Of a stretch of 64,000 bases of DNA, positions 1 to 9,738 are shown one piece after another. The first letter of the stretch is position 1, and every line of letters begins with the position of its first letter. Location of the stretch: positions 483,692,861 to 483,756,860 of the forward strand of contig CM060920.1 of assembly GCA_030737875.1 (NCBI GenBank), written 5' to 3'. The notes under the pieces were generated by a model. It searched no databases, was not told the DNA's origin, and saw nothing but the letters and a program-made list of their open reading frames with translations. The DNA comes from Allium sativum (Eukaryota > Streptophyta > Magnoliopsida > Asparagales > Amaryllidaceae). Both the position numbers and the translations under genes were made by a program.

Positions 1-814
1 AAATATCAAAGACTCCGCAGTCTTATTCACATATATAATTGTATTATCATCACTGCTTATTTTTTTCTTATTTAGTATTAGAATGTAATGAGTGATGTGA
101 CAGGTAAAATATTCAGTTAACTGGCTACACTTCTGCATATAATCCCTCGAATTAACTTACTGTTGTTTCAGGATTTTTTTGCGTGAAATTAACTAATTTA
201 GCCTTTCCTTCCTTCCCAGTAGACATGAATTAAATATCAAACCTACTAATAGTGAACTCGAAAATGGGGAAGAACGATCTGTGTGTGTATATATGAAACA
301 AGCAATATCAAAAATACAACCGGCTGCAGCCATATCTAAAGAGGGCATTAATTAAATTTATAACTATTTTATCACTTATAAGTGCCACTTTTTTGTTTTG
401 GGTATGTTATGAAGTACTGTTTTATCCTTTCTGCCTCTAGTGTTAAAATTGCTGCAAATCATGTTTGAATTATGAGAGACTCGATCTCTTTTGTGTAACA
501 TATAGACCTTTCTAGAATACTAATCTAAAACTTGTTACTGGTCACCATTTTCAAGAACATGTTCTTGAACATCAAATTAACAAGTTAAAGATGGCAAAAT
601 AATTGATCATATGTATGATTATCGTTTGGGTTACACTAATAAACCGGACCAATGCATCATACGATTTTGTTTGGGTTATAGTAAAGTATGAGTATTACTG
701 TTTTGCTATTGTGAGCACTTTCTGCCAATTTGTTAAACTACTTGTGTTTAAGCATATGATAAAGGATGCTGAGTGTGGGGTGACTATTAAAAACTGCTTA
801 TTTTTTTCTTGCAG
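1..814. other. Non-coding flank or intron upstream of a DUF8039-like exon
   Basis: AT-rich sequence without a convincing coding segment. It ends in a T-rich tract and CAG at 801-814, which reads as a plant 3' splice acceptor for the exon that follows. It is therefore probably, at least in its right part, the last intron of that gene. I see no earlier exon in it. Confidence 0.4.
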
Positions 815-1117
815 TTGCACCGCTTGAGTAACGGTCTGCATATTCAAGTTGATCGGGTTGCTGTAGATGTGGTGAAAAGGAAGTACAAGCTGTTGAGCTG
901 GCATAAGAACGTAGTAGCAGAGGGGACGATAGCAAGTACTGATCCTAATGCTTCAGTGCATTTTGTTAAGCTTGGAGTAGATGCTTGGAAGGTATGGGTA
1001 AATGTTGCAGTGGAACCAGACCCCTTTCTGTTTAGGCCAAATTCGAAGATGTCCACTATCAAGGTGGTCGTTGGATCAGCAGTTGTGTGGCACAAGGACT
1101 TCATCTCCTTAGTCTAG
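815..1117 (+). CDS. C-terminal exon of a DUF8039-like, transposon-associated plant protein (partial)
   Basis: An open frame runs from the acceptor at 813-814 to a TAG at 1115-1117, about 100 codons. It has no ATG of its own and reads as a last exon. Visible blocks are KNVVAEG, a ST/S-DPNA turn, VHFVKLGVDAWKVWV, a PDPFLFRPNS block and VVGSAVVWHKD. This order matches, from memory of the family, the C-terminal region called DUF8039 in plant proteins often found with CACTA-type transposon genes (RNVVA-G, DP, VHxxPLG-DAWKVWVD, PD-F-WRPN, VGS-IAWP). The function of DUF8039 is not known. The sequence to the right has CACTA-like subterminal motifs, so the exon may belong to an En/Spm-type element rather than to a host locus. 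Family assignment is by eye. Confidence 0.55.
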   Translation: MHRLSNGLHIQVDRVAVDVVKRKYKLLSWHKNVVAEGTIASTDPNASVHFVKLGVDAWKVWVNVAVEPDPFLFRPNSKMSTIKVVVGSAVVWHKDFISLV

Positions 1118-1608
1118 TATGATAGTACGTAGAATATATATTATATTAGTAGCCCCTACTGTTATGACACTTAATGTTTTGTGCAGCTATCAAGTAAACT
1201 TATCCGATCTTTTTGCTTGTGAATACTATGACTTCTGTAAACTTATCTAAGTCTTTTGGGATGTGAATATTATGACTACGGAAACTTATCTAAATCTTTT
1301 GGAATGTGGTATTTTATCTAATCTTTTCTGTATGCGCGATGTGAATGGTATACGTTAATGGTTTGTGGCTGCTACATCAATTTTTTTATTCGTAATTATA
1401 GTGCAATAGGCAATTAAGTTGTTAAATTAAATTTCACAACGAAAATAGTACGTTGTCAAAACCTATAGTGAAATTGTATGGTAGCATGACACAACGGGTA
1501 AAAACAGTTGCAAAATAATTTATTAAGCGGGCAAAATCACTTGTAATAAAGGCAATTACGACGTTAGAAGAACGTTGTTATAAATTATATTACAATGGTC
1601 ATAACTTG
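1118..1608. other. 3' flank with short tandem repeats and CACTA-like subterminal motifs
   Basis: Between about 1190 and 1320 a unit containing aacttatct-aatctttt-g-atgtgaata-tatgact is present nearly three times. From about 1430 to 1600 short motifs around ACGTTGT and its complement ACAACG recur in both orientations (cacaacg, acgttgtc, acaacggg, acgacgtt, aacgttgt). Dense short repeats in both directions are typical of CACTA transposon ends. The terminal CACTA sequence itself is not in the window, because element A begins at 1609. Confidence 0.4.
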
Positions 1609-2519
1609 TGTAACAACCCGGAAAATCAGAAACATTTTAAAATTTTTATTTTGGCAATTTTAATGAATTTTGGATAATTAAAATGAATTATTTTAAATAA
1701 TAAAGACAAGAAATTTATTATGAATAGAATGTATATATTTATTTAAATTGAAGTAAGAATATAAATATTTATTTTTAACTATAAAAGGAAATGGAAATGG
1801 CGCGGTAGTTTGAAATTTCGATTTCAAATTTCAAATGAATGTACAGGATTCAAAATAAACCGGATTTTGGCGAAACCAAAAATATAAGAATCTGTTTGAA
1901 AATATCTTTCCAATGAATCTAAAAAATCCAAATTTCATAGCGGGAATAACAAGTTATGCCCAATTGAAAATTCAGAATAGTCGTTATGGAAATATAGCGC
2001 TTAAAAACAGCGATTTTGCAAACGACCTCCGTTTTCGACGAGACCACTTTTGTTGGATCCGGAATGTCAAATTATTGCTGGATTCCAATTTTCATAATTT
2101 TTGGAATCAATATGTGAGTGTGGTGAATTTAAACGTGTTTGGCCATTTCAGTTTGAATTTAATCGACTAGAAAATGACCGTTTTTCAAATGGTCTCCAAA
2201 TTCGACGAAATAAGTTTTGTTAGGACCGTATCGTCAAAACATAGGCAAATTTATTTTTCTGGAATTTTTGGAGTCCATATGTGGCCCCAATAAATTGAAA
2301 TGTACATTTAAATTAAATATATATTGATTTATATTGTAATTTAGATGAAAACTGATCGAAACAGCCGAACTGGCTTACGATACATATCCCATTGTGTTCG
2401 GAATAGGGGTCATTAGCTAGGGGTGACGGTCGTTGGATGTGAATTGGAGTCCGGACAAAAATTCACCTTTCTGAATTAAAATAATAATAAAATGAAATAA
2501 CATATATTTTCCCTCTCCC

Positions 2520-2975
2520 CTCTCCCTCTCTATTCAGTCGAACCCGTTCGATTTAAAAAAAAAAGATAAACCCCGACACCCCTAGATCTCGTCGCCGCCA
2601 GCGCGAGATCCGCCGCCGCCGCTGTTTACAGGCGCGGCCCACCTTCAATCACCCCCCAATCGATCCTCTCCTCCTTCCTCCTCTCCCTTCTCCATTTCAA
2701 GAAAACCAAATTCCCCCAAAAACTGAAAACCACCAGAATCTGGCACCACTAGCCAAGCCCCGGCCACCGCCGACTCCCCAAGCCTATAGACCCCCCTCCG
2801 TGCGCCCCTCAGACCCCCTGCTCCTCCTCCAAATGCGCAAACCTACCTCCCCTTCTTCCAATCCGAACCAAACCCCCCTCAAATCGTCAAAAGCCGCTGC
2901 TCCATCACGCTGGGCCCGCCGCCGTTGCCTGCGCCGACCACCGATGATGCACAGCGCCCCCGAATGCCCGTGAGT
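2520..2975 (+). other. GC-rich leader-like block with splice-donor-like end, element A 5' LTR
   Basis: A CT-rich patch (about 2511-2535) is followed by some 430 bp of GC-rich sequence that resembles a plant first exon or 5' leader. It ends at a GTGAGT donor-like site (about 2969-2974). Beyond it the composition turns abruptly AT-rich, like an intron. The same block is at 10690-11100 in the 3' LTR, and analogous blocks occur in both LTRs of element C. Short Pro-rich frames in it are not conserved as proteins. It could be a transcribed, spliced leader or an old captured exon. Confidence 0.4.
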
Positions 2976-3600
2976 TTTTATATCAATTTTTATTTGTTTT
3001 TAACGATAAAAATGTATGATTTTTAACAAAGAAAAGAAATGATTTTTAACAATGTAAAGGTAGGATTTTTTTCATAGAAAAGTTGAGATTTTTAAATGAG
3101 AAATGTCTAATTTTTTTTATAGCAAATAGTTAAGATTATTTAAAAAAAAAAGATTATATTTTTTTATAATGAAAAGATTATATTTTTTATAATGAAAAGA
3201 TTTCATTTTTAACATTGGAAAGATTTCATTTTTAACGTTGGAAAGATTTCATTTTTAACAATAAAAAGATTCAATTTTTGATTAGAGAAATATTCGATTT
3301 TGATTAGAAAAAGTCTTTATTTTTATTTATACTAAAATATAATTTTTAGTCATATAAAAATATGATTTTTTTATATATATCATTTTAGAATAAAAATTTG
3401 ATTTTTATTATATAACGATATAAAAATATGATGTTTGTATATGAAGTAGCAGAATAAAAATATGATTTTTATAATATGAAGAGCGTTATAAAAATATGAT
3501 TTTTATTATATAAACATCGTTATAAAAATATGATTTTTACATATGAAGTAGCGATACAAAAATGTGATTTTTACTATGAACAGCGGGAAAACATAGCGAT
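2976..3600 (+). repeat. Degenerate AT-rich array (TATGATTTTTATA-like motif), element A 5' LTR
   Basis: A motif close to AAAAATATGATTTTTAT recurs about every 20-45 bp, with spacer variants such as atgaagagcgttat and atatgaagtagc. The same array lies at 11105-11640 (A 3' LTR), 41150-41690 (C 5' LTR) and 54305-54845 (C 3' LTR). Much of the motif is self-complementary (AAAAAT/ATTTTT). Confidence 0.7.
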
Positions 3601-4620
3601 GGAACGAACGAGAAACAAATCAACACCATACGATAAAGAATGGCGGGGTGGAAACCCAAGGTGAAAACTTCTTACTTTAATTTTATTTTCTAGTTAAAAT
3701 ATAAAATAGGATACAGATGGTGCTTAGCAGCACCCGACACCCGTTGTCCACAAACCATGGATGACTTGTTTGATTTGATTGTGTTGTGAAAATTGATTGT
3801 GATGTGGAATTGAATAAATAAAATATTCATGTGTTGAAATAAATAGTTTATAGTTAAAAATATAATTTTCAACGTGTATATAAATTAAATAGATATTCAT
3901 TTACAAATCGGACGATTTTTTTATGTACACACATTTGATTGATATTGATTGGGACGATATATTTTACACATCGCCCAACTACACAAATAATAATCAGTGC
4001 TTGTTGTTTGAAAACCCACACGGGTATTGGGATGATATTGGATATACACTAATCCCAATATTTTGTTTTATGTCAAACGGTGGGTTGACAGGCTGTTGTA
4101 AGTGTTAAATATTTATATTTAACGCTTATGCAGTTGTGTGATGCACTCTGGATGATGGTTGACTATGTTTGATTATTGTTGTGTACATGTGTGTGTGAAA
4201 TCCATATAAATAAAATTATGTGGTAATTGACTGTGTCTGATTCCAGTTCAGAAAGAGCGAATATTTTAAATTAACAAATATTTTAAAATAACTAATATTT
4301 TAAAATAATATTCGGTAATGTATCGAAATATGATTTTGATGTCCGATTTGGGATGGACACTAAAATATTGAATATATGAAGCCATGTTGATTAGATTAAC
4401 ATCATTTTGAAGTGAACGATATTTATATCGATTTTATTCATTTTTATAATGAATATTGAAAAGGAAGTGATTTCAAAATCTAATGTTTTGAAAATATTAT
4501 CATTTATATATCGATGAAATGGAATATTCAATTTTGATTTGAAATTGAATATGAAGTTGAAATCGTTTTGAAAACGAATTAAAATGAATTATAAAATCCG
4601 TTTTAAATGGAAATCGATGA

Positions 4621-4693
4621 AATATATATAATATATATATTATATATATTTAATGGCCTGAATAGAACGCGTCGCGCCGCGGCAGTTCGCGAA
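4621..4693 (+). promoter_or_regulatory. TATA-rich run followed by GC box, candidate core promoter of element A LTR
   Basis: A run of alternating A/T (4621-4650) precedes TGGCCTGAATAGAAC and a GC-rich CGCCGCGGCAGTTCGCG stretch. The arrangement is kept in the A 3' LTR (12644-12716) and in both C LTRs (42901-42970 and about 56076-56135). A recognisable reverse-complement version lies in B (27428-27480). Conservation within diverged AT-rich LTRs suggests a functional site. Promoter activity is inferred. Confidence 0.4.
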
Positions 4694-5335
4694 TTTCAAC
4701 CCTTGACTTCGAATGGACATTACAGGAGATCCGACCGCCGAATTCTCCTAAAACCAGAACCGTTGGGTTCGTATCGAAAAGAGCTTTCCAAAGAATACAA
4801 CAGATTTGAAATCTAATGGTTGGATTTGGAATTATGTCCAAATAAAATTCGGAAAAGGTCGCTGTAAGTGGAGTTCGATGACCGTTTATGGAAACCGACT
4901 GTACGGGCCTTGATAAAATTATTAAAAATATCAATAATTTGTGTAAAATCATAATAAATGATTTGTAAAGAATTGGGATGAAAAATTCCATATTTTAAAA
5001 AATAAAAATATATTTTTATCGAAATGGATGAGTCATGAACTAGATTTGAAATCCAACAATTTTTAAATAAATAAATTGGATTTGTGAATGGTTTTACTAT
5101 AACCAGAAATTTCAAAAATAAAAATTGAAATGGATTTGAATCGAAAGTATTTTCAGAATATTTCGATATTGGATTTCATGATTATACGGATATTGTGGAG
5201 GAATTTGGAAGATGTATGTATATCGTTATTCCAATATGATATTTGTTGGTTTTAGAATTTGATATTGAATATAAGCCGATATATTTTCTATTCAGATCCT
5301 TGTATTTAATATCAAATTGGATTGTGGGTTTGTCG

Positions 5336-6222
5336 TGAACGGTGTCTTCAGTAACACTATTCTTAAACCCAGTTGAGAAAAAATATAAATCTTTGTATTA
5401 AGATTTAATGAAGTTTACCAATTAATTAACATTTAATTAGAATTAAATTGAAATTGGTTTCTGGGTTTATCGTGAACAGTATTTTAAATAACACTTGATC
5501 TCTAACTCGATTAACAATGGAAAGAGATTTTGGGTTTGTCATGAATGGTATATTTAATAATACTGTTCTTAAACCCAATATAGTTAAGAAAATTAGAAAC
5601 TTACTGGAGATTAGCTAAGTTGAATGGTTTCCTAGGTATTGATCTGATGTTGGTTTCGGCCTTCGGGATTAATACTTAGGGAATTGTTCTTTTACTAATT
5701 TACGGTCAGAGACTGATGGGATAGGGTCTTCAGTAACACTGTTCTTAAACCCAATGTGAAAAGAATAATTCTTTTAATGAAGATATAAAGAAGTATTACC
5801 AATTAATTAACATTTAATTGGAACTGAAAATGGGATGTGAATTGGGTTTATTGTGAACTGTGTTTTTAACGACATTTGTTCTTTGACCCGATTTACAGTG
5901 AAATGTGATGTGGAATTTATTAATCTTTTTATTTAGATTTAAACGGGAATTTTCCAAAGTAAATTTTTCCAATTTAATATATTAAATTGGAATTGAATGG
6001 AATTCGATTGATAATAATCGAAGTGAACTTCGGTGGAGGAAGACTGTTAATACATATGGAATTTATAAGGCTTTGTCGTTACTCCATTTATATTATTAGT
6101 TGGATACGGGAATTGATGTCGATTATATATTGATTTGTTTTTCCGTGAAGATTCCATAATTAATGACACGCAATTTGGGTTTATCGTGAACTGTGTTTTG
6201 AATGACATTAGTTCTTTAACCC
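5336..6222 (+). repeat. Array of six stem-loop units (GGGTTT...AAACCC), element A 5' LTR
   Basis: Units of about 35-46 bp lie at 5336-5370, 5463-5509, 5532-5576, 5724-5752, 5844-5889 and 6177-6222. Most start GGGTTT(A/G)T(C/T)GTGAAC and end AA(A)CCC or a variant, with inner GTGT/ACAC pairing, so each can fold as a hairpin. They are dispersed, 50-290 bp apart. The pattern recurs in A's second 3' LTR segment (60594-61495) and in reduced number in C. Confidence 0.6.
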
Positions 6223-6988
6223 AGTTAAGGGCAGAATTACATGTCTGTCATTGTATTTCGAATTATATGGTTGATCTCTGCTAAATATATATCTATTTGG
6301 TGGTTAAGAATATATTCTCTTGCTTAACACCCTTCTTTAAGACATACGAGCTAAGAGGTTATATATCGGAAGAAATCAATAGTACGGTGTAGATTGTCGA
6401 TGCGACATGTTTGTGTTTCCAAAGTTAAATAATCATTAATATTGATTTTTGGGAAGAATAAAACTAGGTGGGGTTTTAATGAATCTTTAATTAGATTGAA
6501 ATGGGAATTGATAATTTTAATTATCAAATTTGGGAGATGATTGAGAATGGAGTATCACCAATTTTGCTCCTAGCGATAGTTAAATCTTTAATTAGATTTG
6601 AACGTGGAATGGTAATTATATTTACCAATAATACTATGGTGTTAGATATAGAGTATTACCAATTTTTCTCCACTGGATGAATAGGGTGGGATCGGGAAAT
6701 TAAATAAATGATTACTTTGGTAAGGTGCGCTAATCCCGACTAGTTTGGAAAACCGTAACATGGTTTGAATTGATATCCAAAGGAAAATTAAAAAATAAAT
6801 TTAAAGAATTTATCTTTTATAAAATTAATGGGAGCCTTTCCCAAAGGATATTAATATTTAAATAGAAGAATATTCAGAATTGTAATGAGGCTTATGTTGT
6901 GTTTTATAGCACTTGTTTATTATATACGCGAGTTATTCGGAAAGGCCGGGTTTATACCCATTCTAAATAACTGATTCAACGATAAGTT

Positions 6989-7172
6989 GACGATGAGGAC
7001 GGTGGTTGAAGACTAGAGGTCTTTGCATCGTTTGGACGATGAGGACGGTGGCTGAAGACTAGAGGTCTTCGCATTGTTTGGACGATGAGGACGGTGGTTG
7101 AAGACTAGAGGTCTTCGCATCGTTTGGACGATGAGGATGGTGGTTGAAGACTAGAGGTCTTTGTATCTTTTG
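6989..7172 (+). repeat. Tandem repeat, four units of 46 bp, element A 5' LTR
   Basis: Units begin at 6989, 7035, 7081 and 7127 with GACGATGAGGACGGTGG. Each contains AAGAC-TAGAG-GTCTT, a perfect 5-bp stem, inside a weaker CGATG/CATCG outer stem. The last unit is the most degenerate. C has one diverged unit at 44336-44395 and one at 57498-57560, so the array expanded in the A lineage. Confidence 0.85.
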
Positions 7173-8152
7173 GATGATTACTAATGTCTTGATTGGGCTA
7201 TACACCCAAGATGAGGTAATAAGTGGTGATCGTCTAGACGTACTTGGAGATCGATCGGATATGCGAGGGCCTCTCTCCTGTATTGGACATATGGGACGAG
7301 GAATAAGGTGCCTCCGGTTTCGTTTAGACCCAGAATGAACTTGTAAACGGATGTGTGTTTGACATTGGATTTATTATGTGTTGATTGATTTTTATTAAAT
7401 ATATATCTGTTTGGTGGCATAGAATCTATTCTCTTGCTTAACGCCCTTCTTTGAGGCATACGGGCTCAGTGGTTATATGTTGATAGACATCAGTTGCATG
7501 GCGTGAATTGCCAGTGTGGCATGTTGAGATGCAGATGATCAAGGCTGCTGTTGAAAAGCAGAATCTTGTGATTGATGATCAAAGCACGGCTTTAATATAG
7601 CATAGCTTTGTGTATAGCGTTAATTCGCGAGCCTCACACCTCGGTATGAGTCAAAAACGGGATCAGACCGTTGGGAGAACATGACGTTTCTTTCTAGCTG
7701 TGGGTGGTGTCAGAGTTTTGCACACCTTGACATTGTTATATTTTTACCTATGTGGTTGTTGGATTGCGAGGCGCCTCGGATATATCGGTCTCTTCGGAGC
7801 CGATGGATATAGGTCCTATAGGACCAGGAAACATGTGTTCAGGAATTGACAATCCTCAAACGTAAGGGAGGACCGACCCAACCGATCCAAGGGTTCACTG
7901 CATGGGATCCTGAGGCATTTTCTAGAGTGTCTTGAAGCGGTGAGGAGCCATCCCTGGCCTCGACTCATGACGGAAATCCAATTTCCAATACGTGACATTT
8001 CGGTTTTGATTGTAGAGCCTAGTATGGCGACATAGTGGTATGGGGCACTATGCCGTCTATGATTGATACATTTACATTTGAAGTTGTTTTCATATACTTT
8101 ACACTGTAATAGTATCAAAATGATTTGTTTTAAAACATACCAAGCATGTTTG

Positions 8153-8224
8153 GCTATTATAAGGTAAAACTCTATCCTCCGGCTTGCGTTGCATTGTGTG
8201 ATGGGACCTGGGTCTTATAATAGC
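8153..8224 (+). other. Conserved hairpin near the LTR end (element A)
   Basis: GCTATTATAAG (8153-8163) and its exact complement CTTATAATAGC (8214-8224) flank a 50-nt loop with TCCGGCTTGCGTTGCAT. The same arms and loop core occur in C at 51370-51442 and 58507-58579. It could be an RNA structure in the R/U5 part of the transcript or a pair of binding sites. Confidence 0.55.
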
Positions 8225-8746
8225 TTCATTTTTCCAAAAAGCATTGCGTTGTTTATTCTATGCACTAGTATTCTCGAGAGTAAACCCGTTCCGTGTTATA
8301 TGGCGTGGTCCCTTGATTTACTTTATTTTTAAAGTAAAGTTTTAAATAACTGTTTTAGCTCTCACACCAGTCACATGACTGACTTGGAGTTTATTGTTTT
8401 AACCAAAACTCTGGGTGCCCTTATTTTCCACATGGGCAGCTAGTACTTTTGGTTTTGCAGATTTATATTCACAGGATCCTAGTTTACAACTGGAACGATA
8501 TTCAGAAAGCTCTACATCCGTGTATCTCTTTCATTTGTGTTTTGTTTTATTTTCTGCTGCATTGTAATTTGTAAATCTCTAATATTTATCAAATGTATAT
8601 TATTTGTTCATACTCTGTATATTCTTGTACTCTGATGTAAATTGTTGTAATAAGCAATGAAATGTTCTTCGGTTTATGTTCTGATTCGTCTTATCCTCAA
8701 AGCAATCCGGGCTTTCCTTTACGGGGAAGTTCGGGTCGTTACAACG

Positions 8747-8758
8747 TAGTATCAGAGC
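8747..8758 (+). other. Primer binding site of element A (tRNA-iMet type)
   Basis: TAGTATCAGAGC, three bases after the LTR end, matches the plant initiator-Met tRNA primer site TGGTATCAGAGC with one mismatch. It would prime minus-strand DNA synthesis. Confidence 0.85.
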
Positions 8759-9093
8759 TTTGGATTATAGAGCTCAAAAAACAAGACACATTAGAACCAA
8801 ATGAAAGAATTCATCAGAGATTGGATTAGTTATACCCAATGGGAATTACTCGTTAGAGATAGGATTAGTAGTATCCTAGAACAAGTGTGAAGAGTAGTGT
8901 TTTGGAAATAAAAATGAAAACAAATATTGTTGTGAAAATTTAAACCATTTCATCCATATTTGAATATTTATTTGTATTGAATTTGGACAATCCAATATAT
9001 AAAGATTTTGCATATACGCCTTACAAACGTATATTCAAAGTTTTAATATACTGGATTGATATAGAATCACACTCTAGTCGCCCGGAGATGATT

Positions 9094-9118
9094 CTGATGA
9101 TAGTCTAGACATCATCAG
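9094..9118 (+). other. Hairpin with palindromic 9-nt loop, candidate dimerisation signal (element A)
   Basis: Arms CTGATGAT (9094-9101) and ATCATCAG (9111-9118) pair over 8 bp. The loop AGTCTAGAC (9102-9110) holds the 8-base palindrome GTCTAGAC with one unpaired A on its 5' side. It lies about 350 nt downstream of the primer site. The homologous positions in B and C keep the arms but carry different palindromes. The architecture resembles a retroviral dimer initiation stem-loop. Function is inferred. Confidence 0.5.
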
Positions 9119-9725
9119 CATTTGTGTTCGAGTTTCAAAAGTGGGATGTCTATATATTTCCAATTGACTGGTGTGAGAACCAAAACTAGATAGGGTTATT
9201 TGTTGTGATTTGGCATCAAAAACATGTTTTTTGAGTATATAAAAAATTATGAATTTGAAAAGATAATCAACTAATTGATTGCTAGTTATGTTGTTTGATT
9301 ATTGAATTTTTAGCTAAATTGAAAATTGTTTGGAAATGCATGCACGCACATATATATATATGCGTGAACAGGTCATAGCAAGGAGGCTAGAGAAGATGAA
9401 TGAAATTGAATGCCCGACAAATAGGTACATGTTTACTAATTTATTGGGCTTGGATGATTTTATGAGCCGATTGGCCAGCCGCTTGACTTTTTCTTTTTCT
9501 ATTTTAGATGAGAGGGCTTGTGTGGCGGTTTGGGGATTTTCCTGGTGCTCCCGTTCAAAGGAGGTTATGGTGAAATTTTTCGAAAATTTAGGGTGTTAGC
9601 CAATTTTTTGGAAAATTAAAAATTCTTAGAAACTGAAAAGTTGAAGAATGAAAGCCAGAATGAAAGTTGAGTTGGTTAGTTAACCAACTTTCAGATCTGC
9701 TCCTTTTCGAGGATGAAAAGATTTT

Positions 9726-9738
9726 AAGTGGGGGAGAT
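9726..9738 (+). other. Polypurine tract of element A
   Basis: AAGTGGGGGAGAT abuts the 3' LTR start at 9739. It is preceded by a TTTTCGAGGATGAAAAG-like segment that is also found, in variants, before the 3' LTRs of B, C and E. Confidence 0.85.

Larger units (their letters stand above)
1609..8743 (+). repeat. 5' LTR of element A (7135 bp)
   Basis: It starts TGTAACAACCCGG and ends TCGGGTCGTTACA. The 3' LTR start at 9739 repeats its first 3 kb at roughly 92% identity. At 7.1 kb it is far longer than usual plant LTRs. In order it holds an AT-rich start, a GC-rich leader-like block (2520-2970), an AT-rich repeat array (2976-3600), a TATA-rich plus GC segment (4621-4693), an array of potential stem-loops (5336-6222), four 46-bp tandem units (6989-7172) and a hairpin near its right end (8153-8224). 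No reading frame in it looks like a real protein. Confidence 0.88.
8744..9738 (+). other. Internal region of element A, non-coding (995 bp)
   Basis: It lies between the two LTRs and is bounded by the primer site and the polypurine tract. No gag-like CCHC, protease or polymerase motif is visible in any frame. An 89-codon frame at 9330-9599 is not kept in the homologous region of C. The region is homologous to C's internal region (for example 'gactggtgtgagaaccaaaa' near 9165 and 'gcccgacaaataggtacatg' near 9410) and carries the palindromic-loop hairpin at 9094-9118. Confidence 0.8.

Noticed and set aside
9330..9599. Possible gag remnant in the internal region of A
   Set aside because: The frame is broken in the homologous region of C and has no Gag motif or zinc knuckle.
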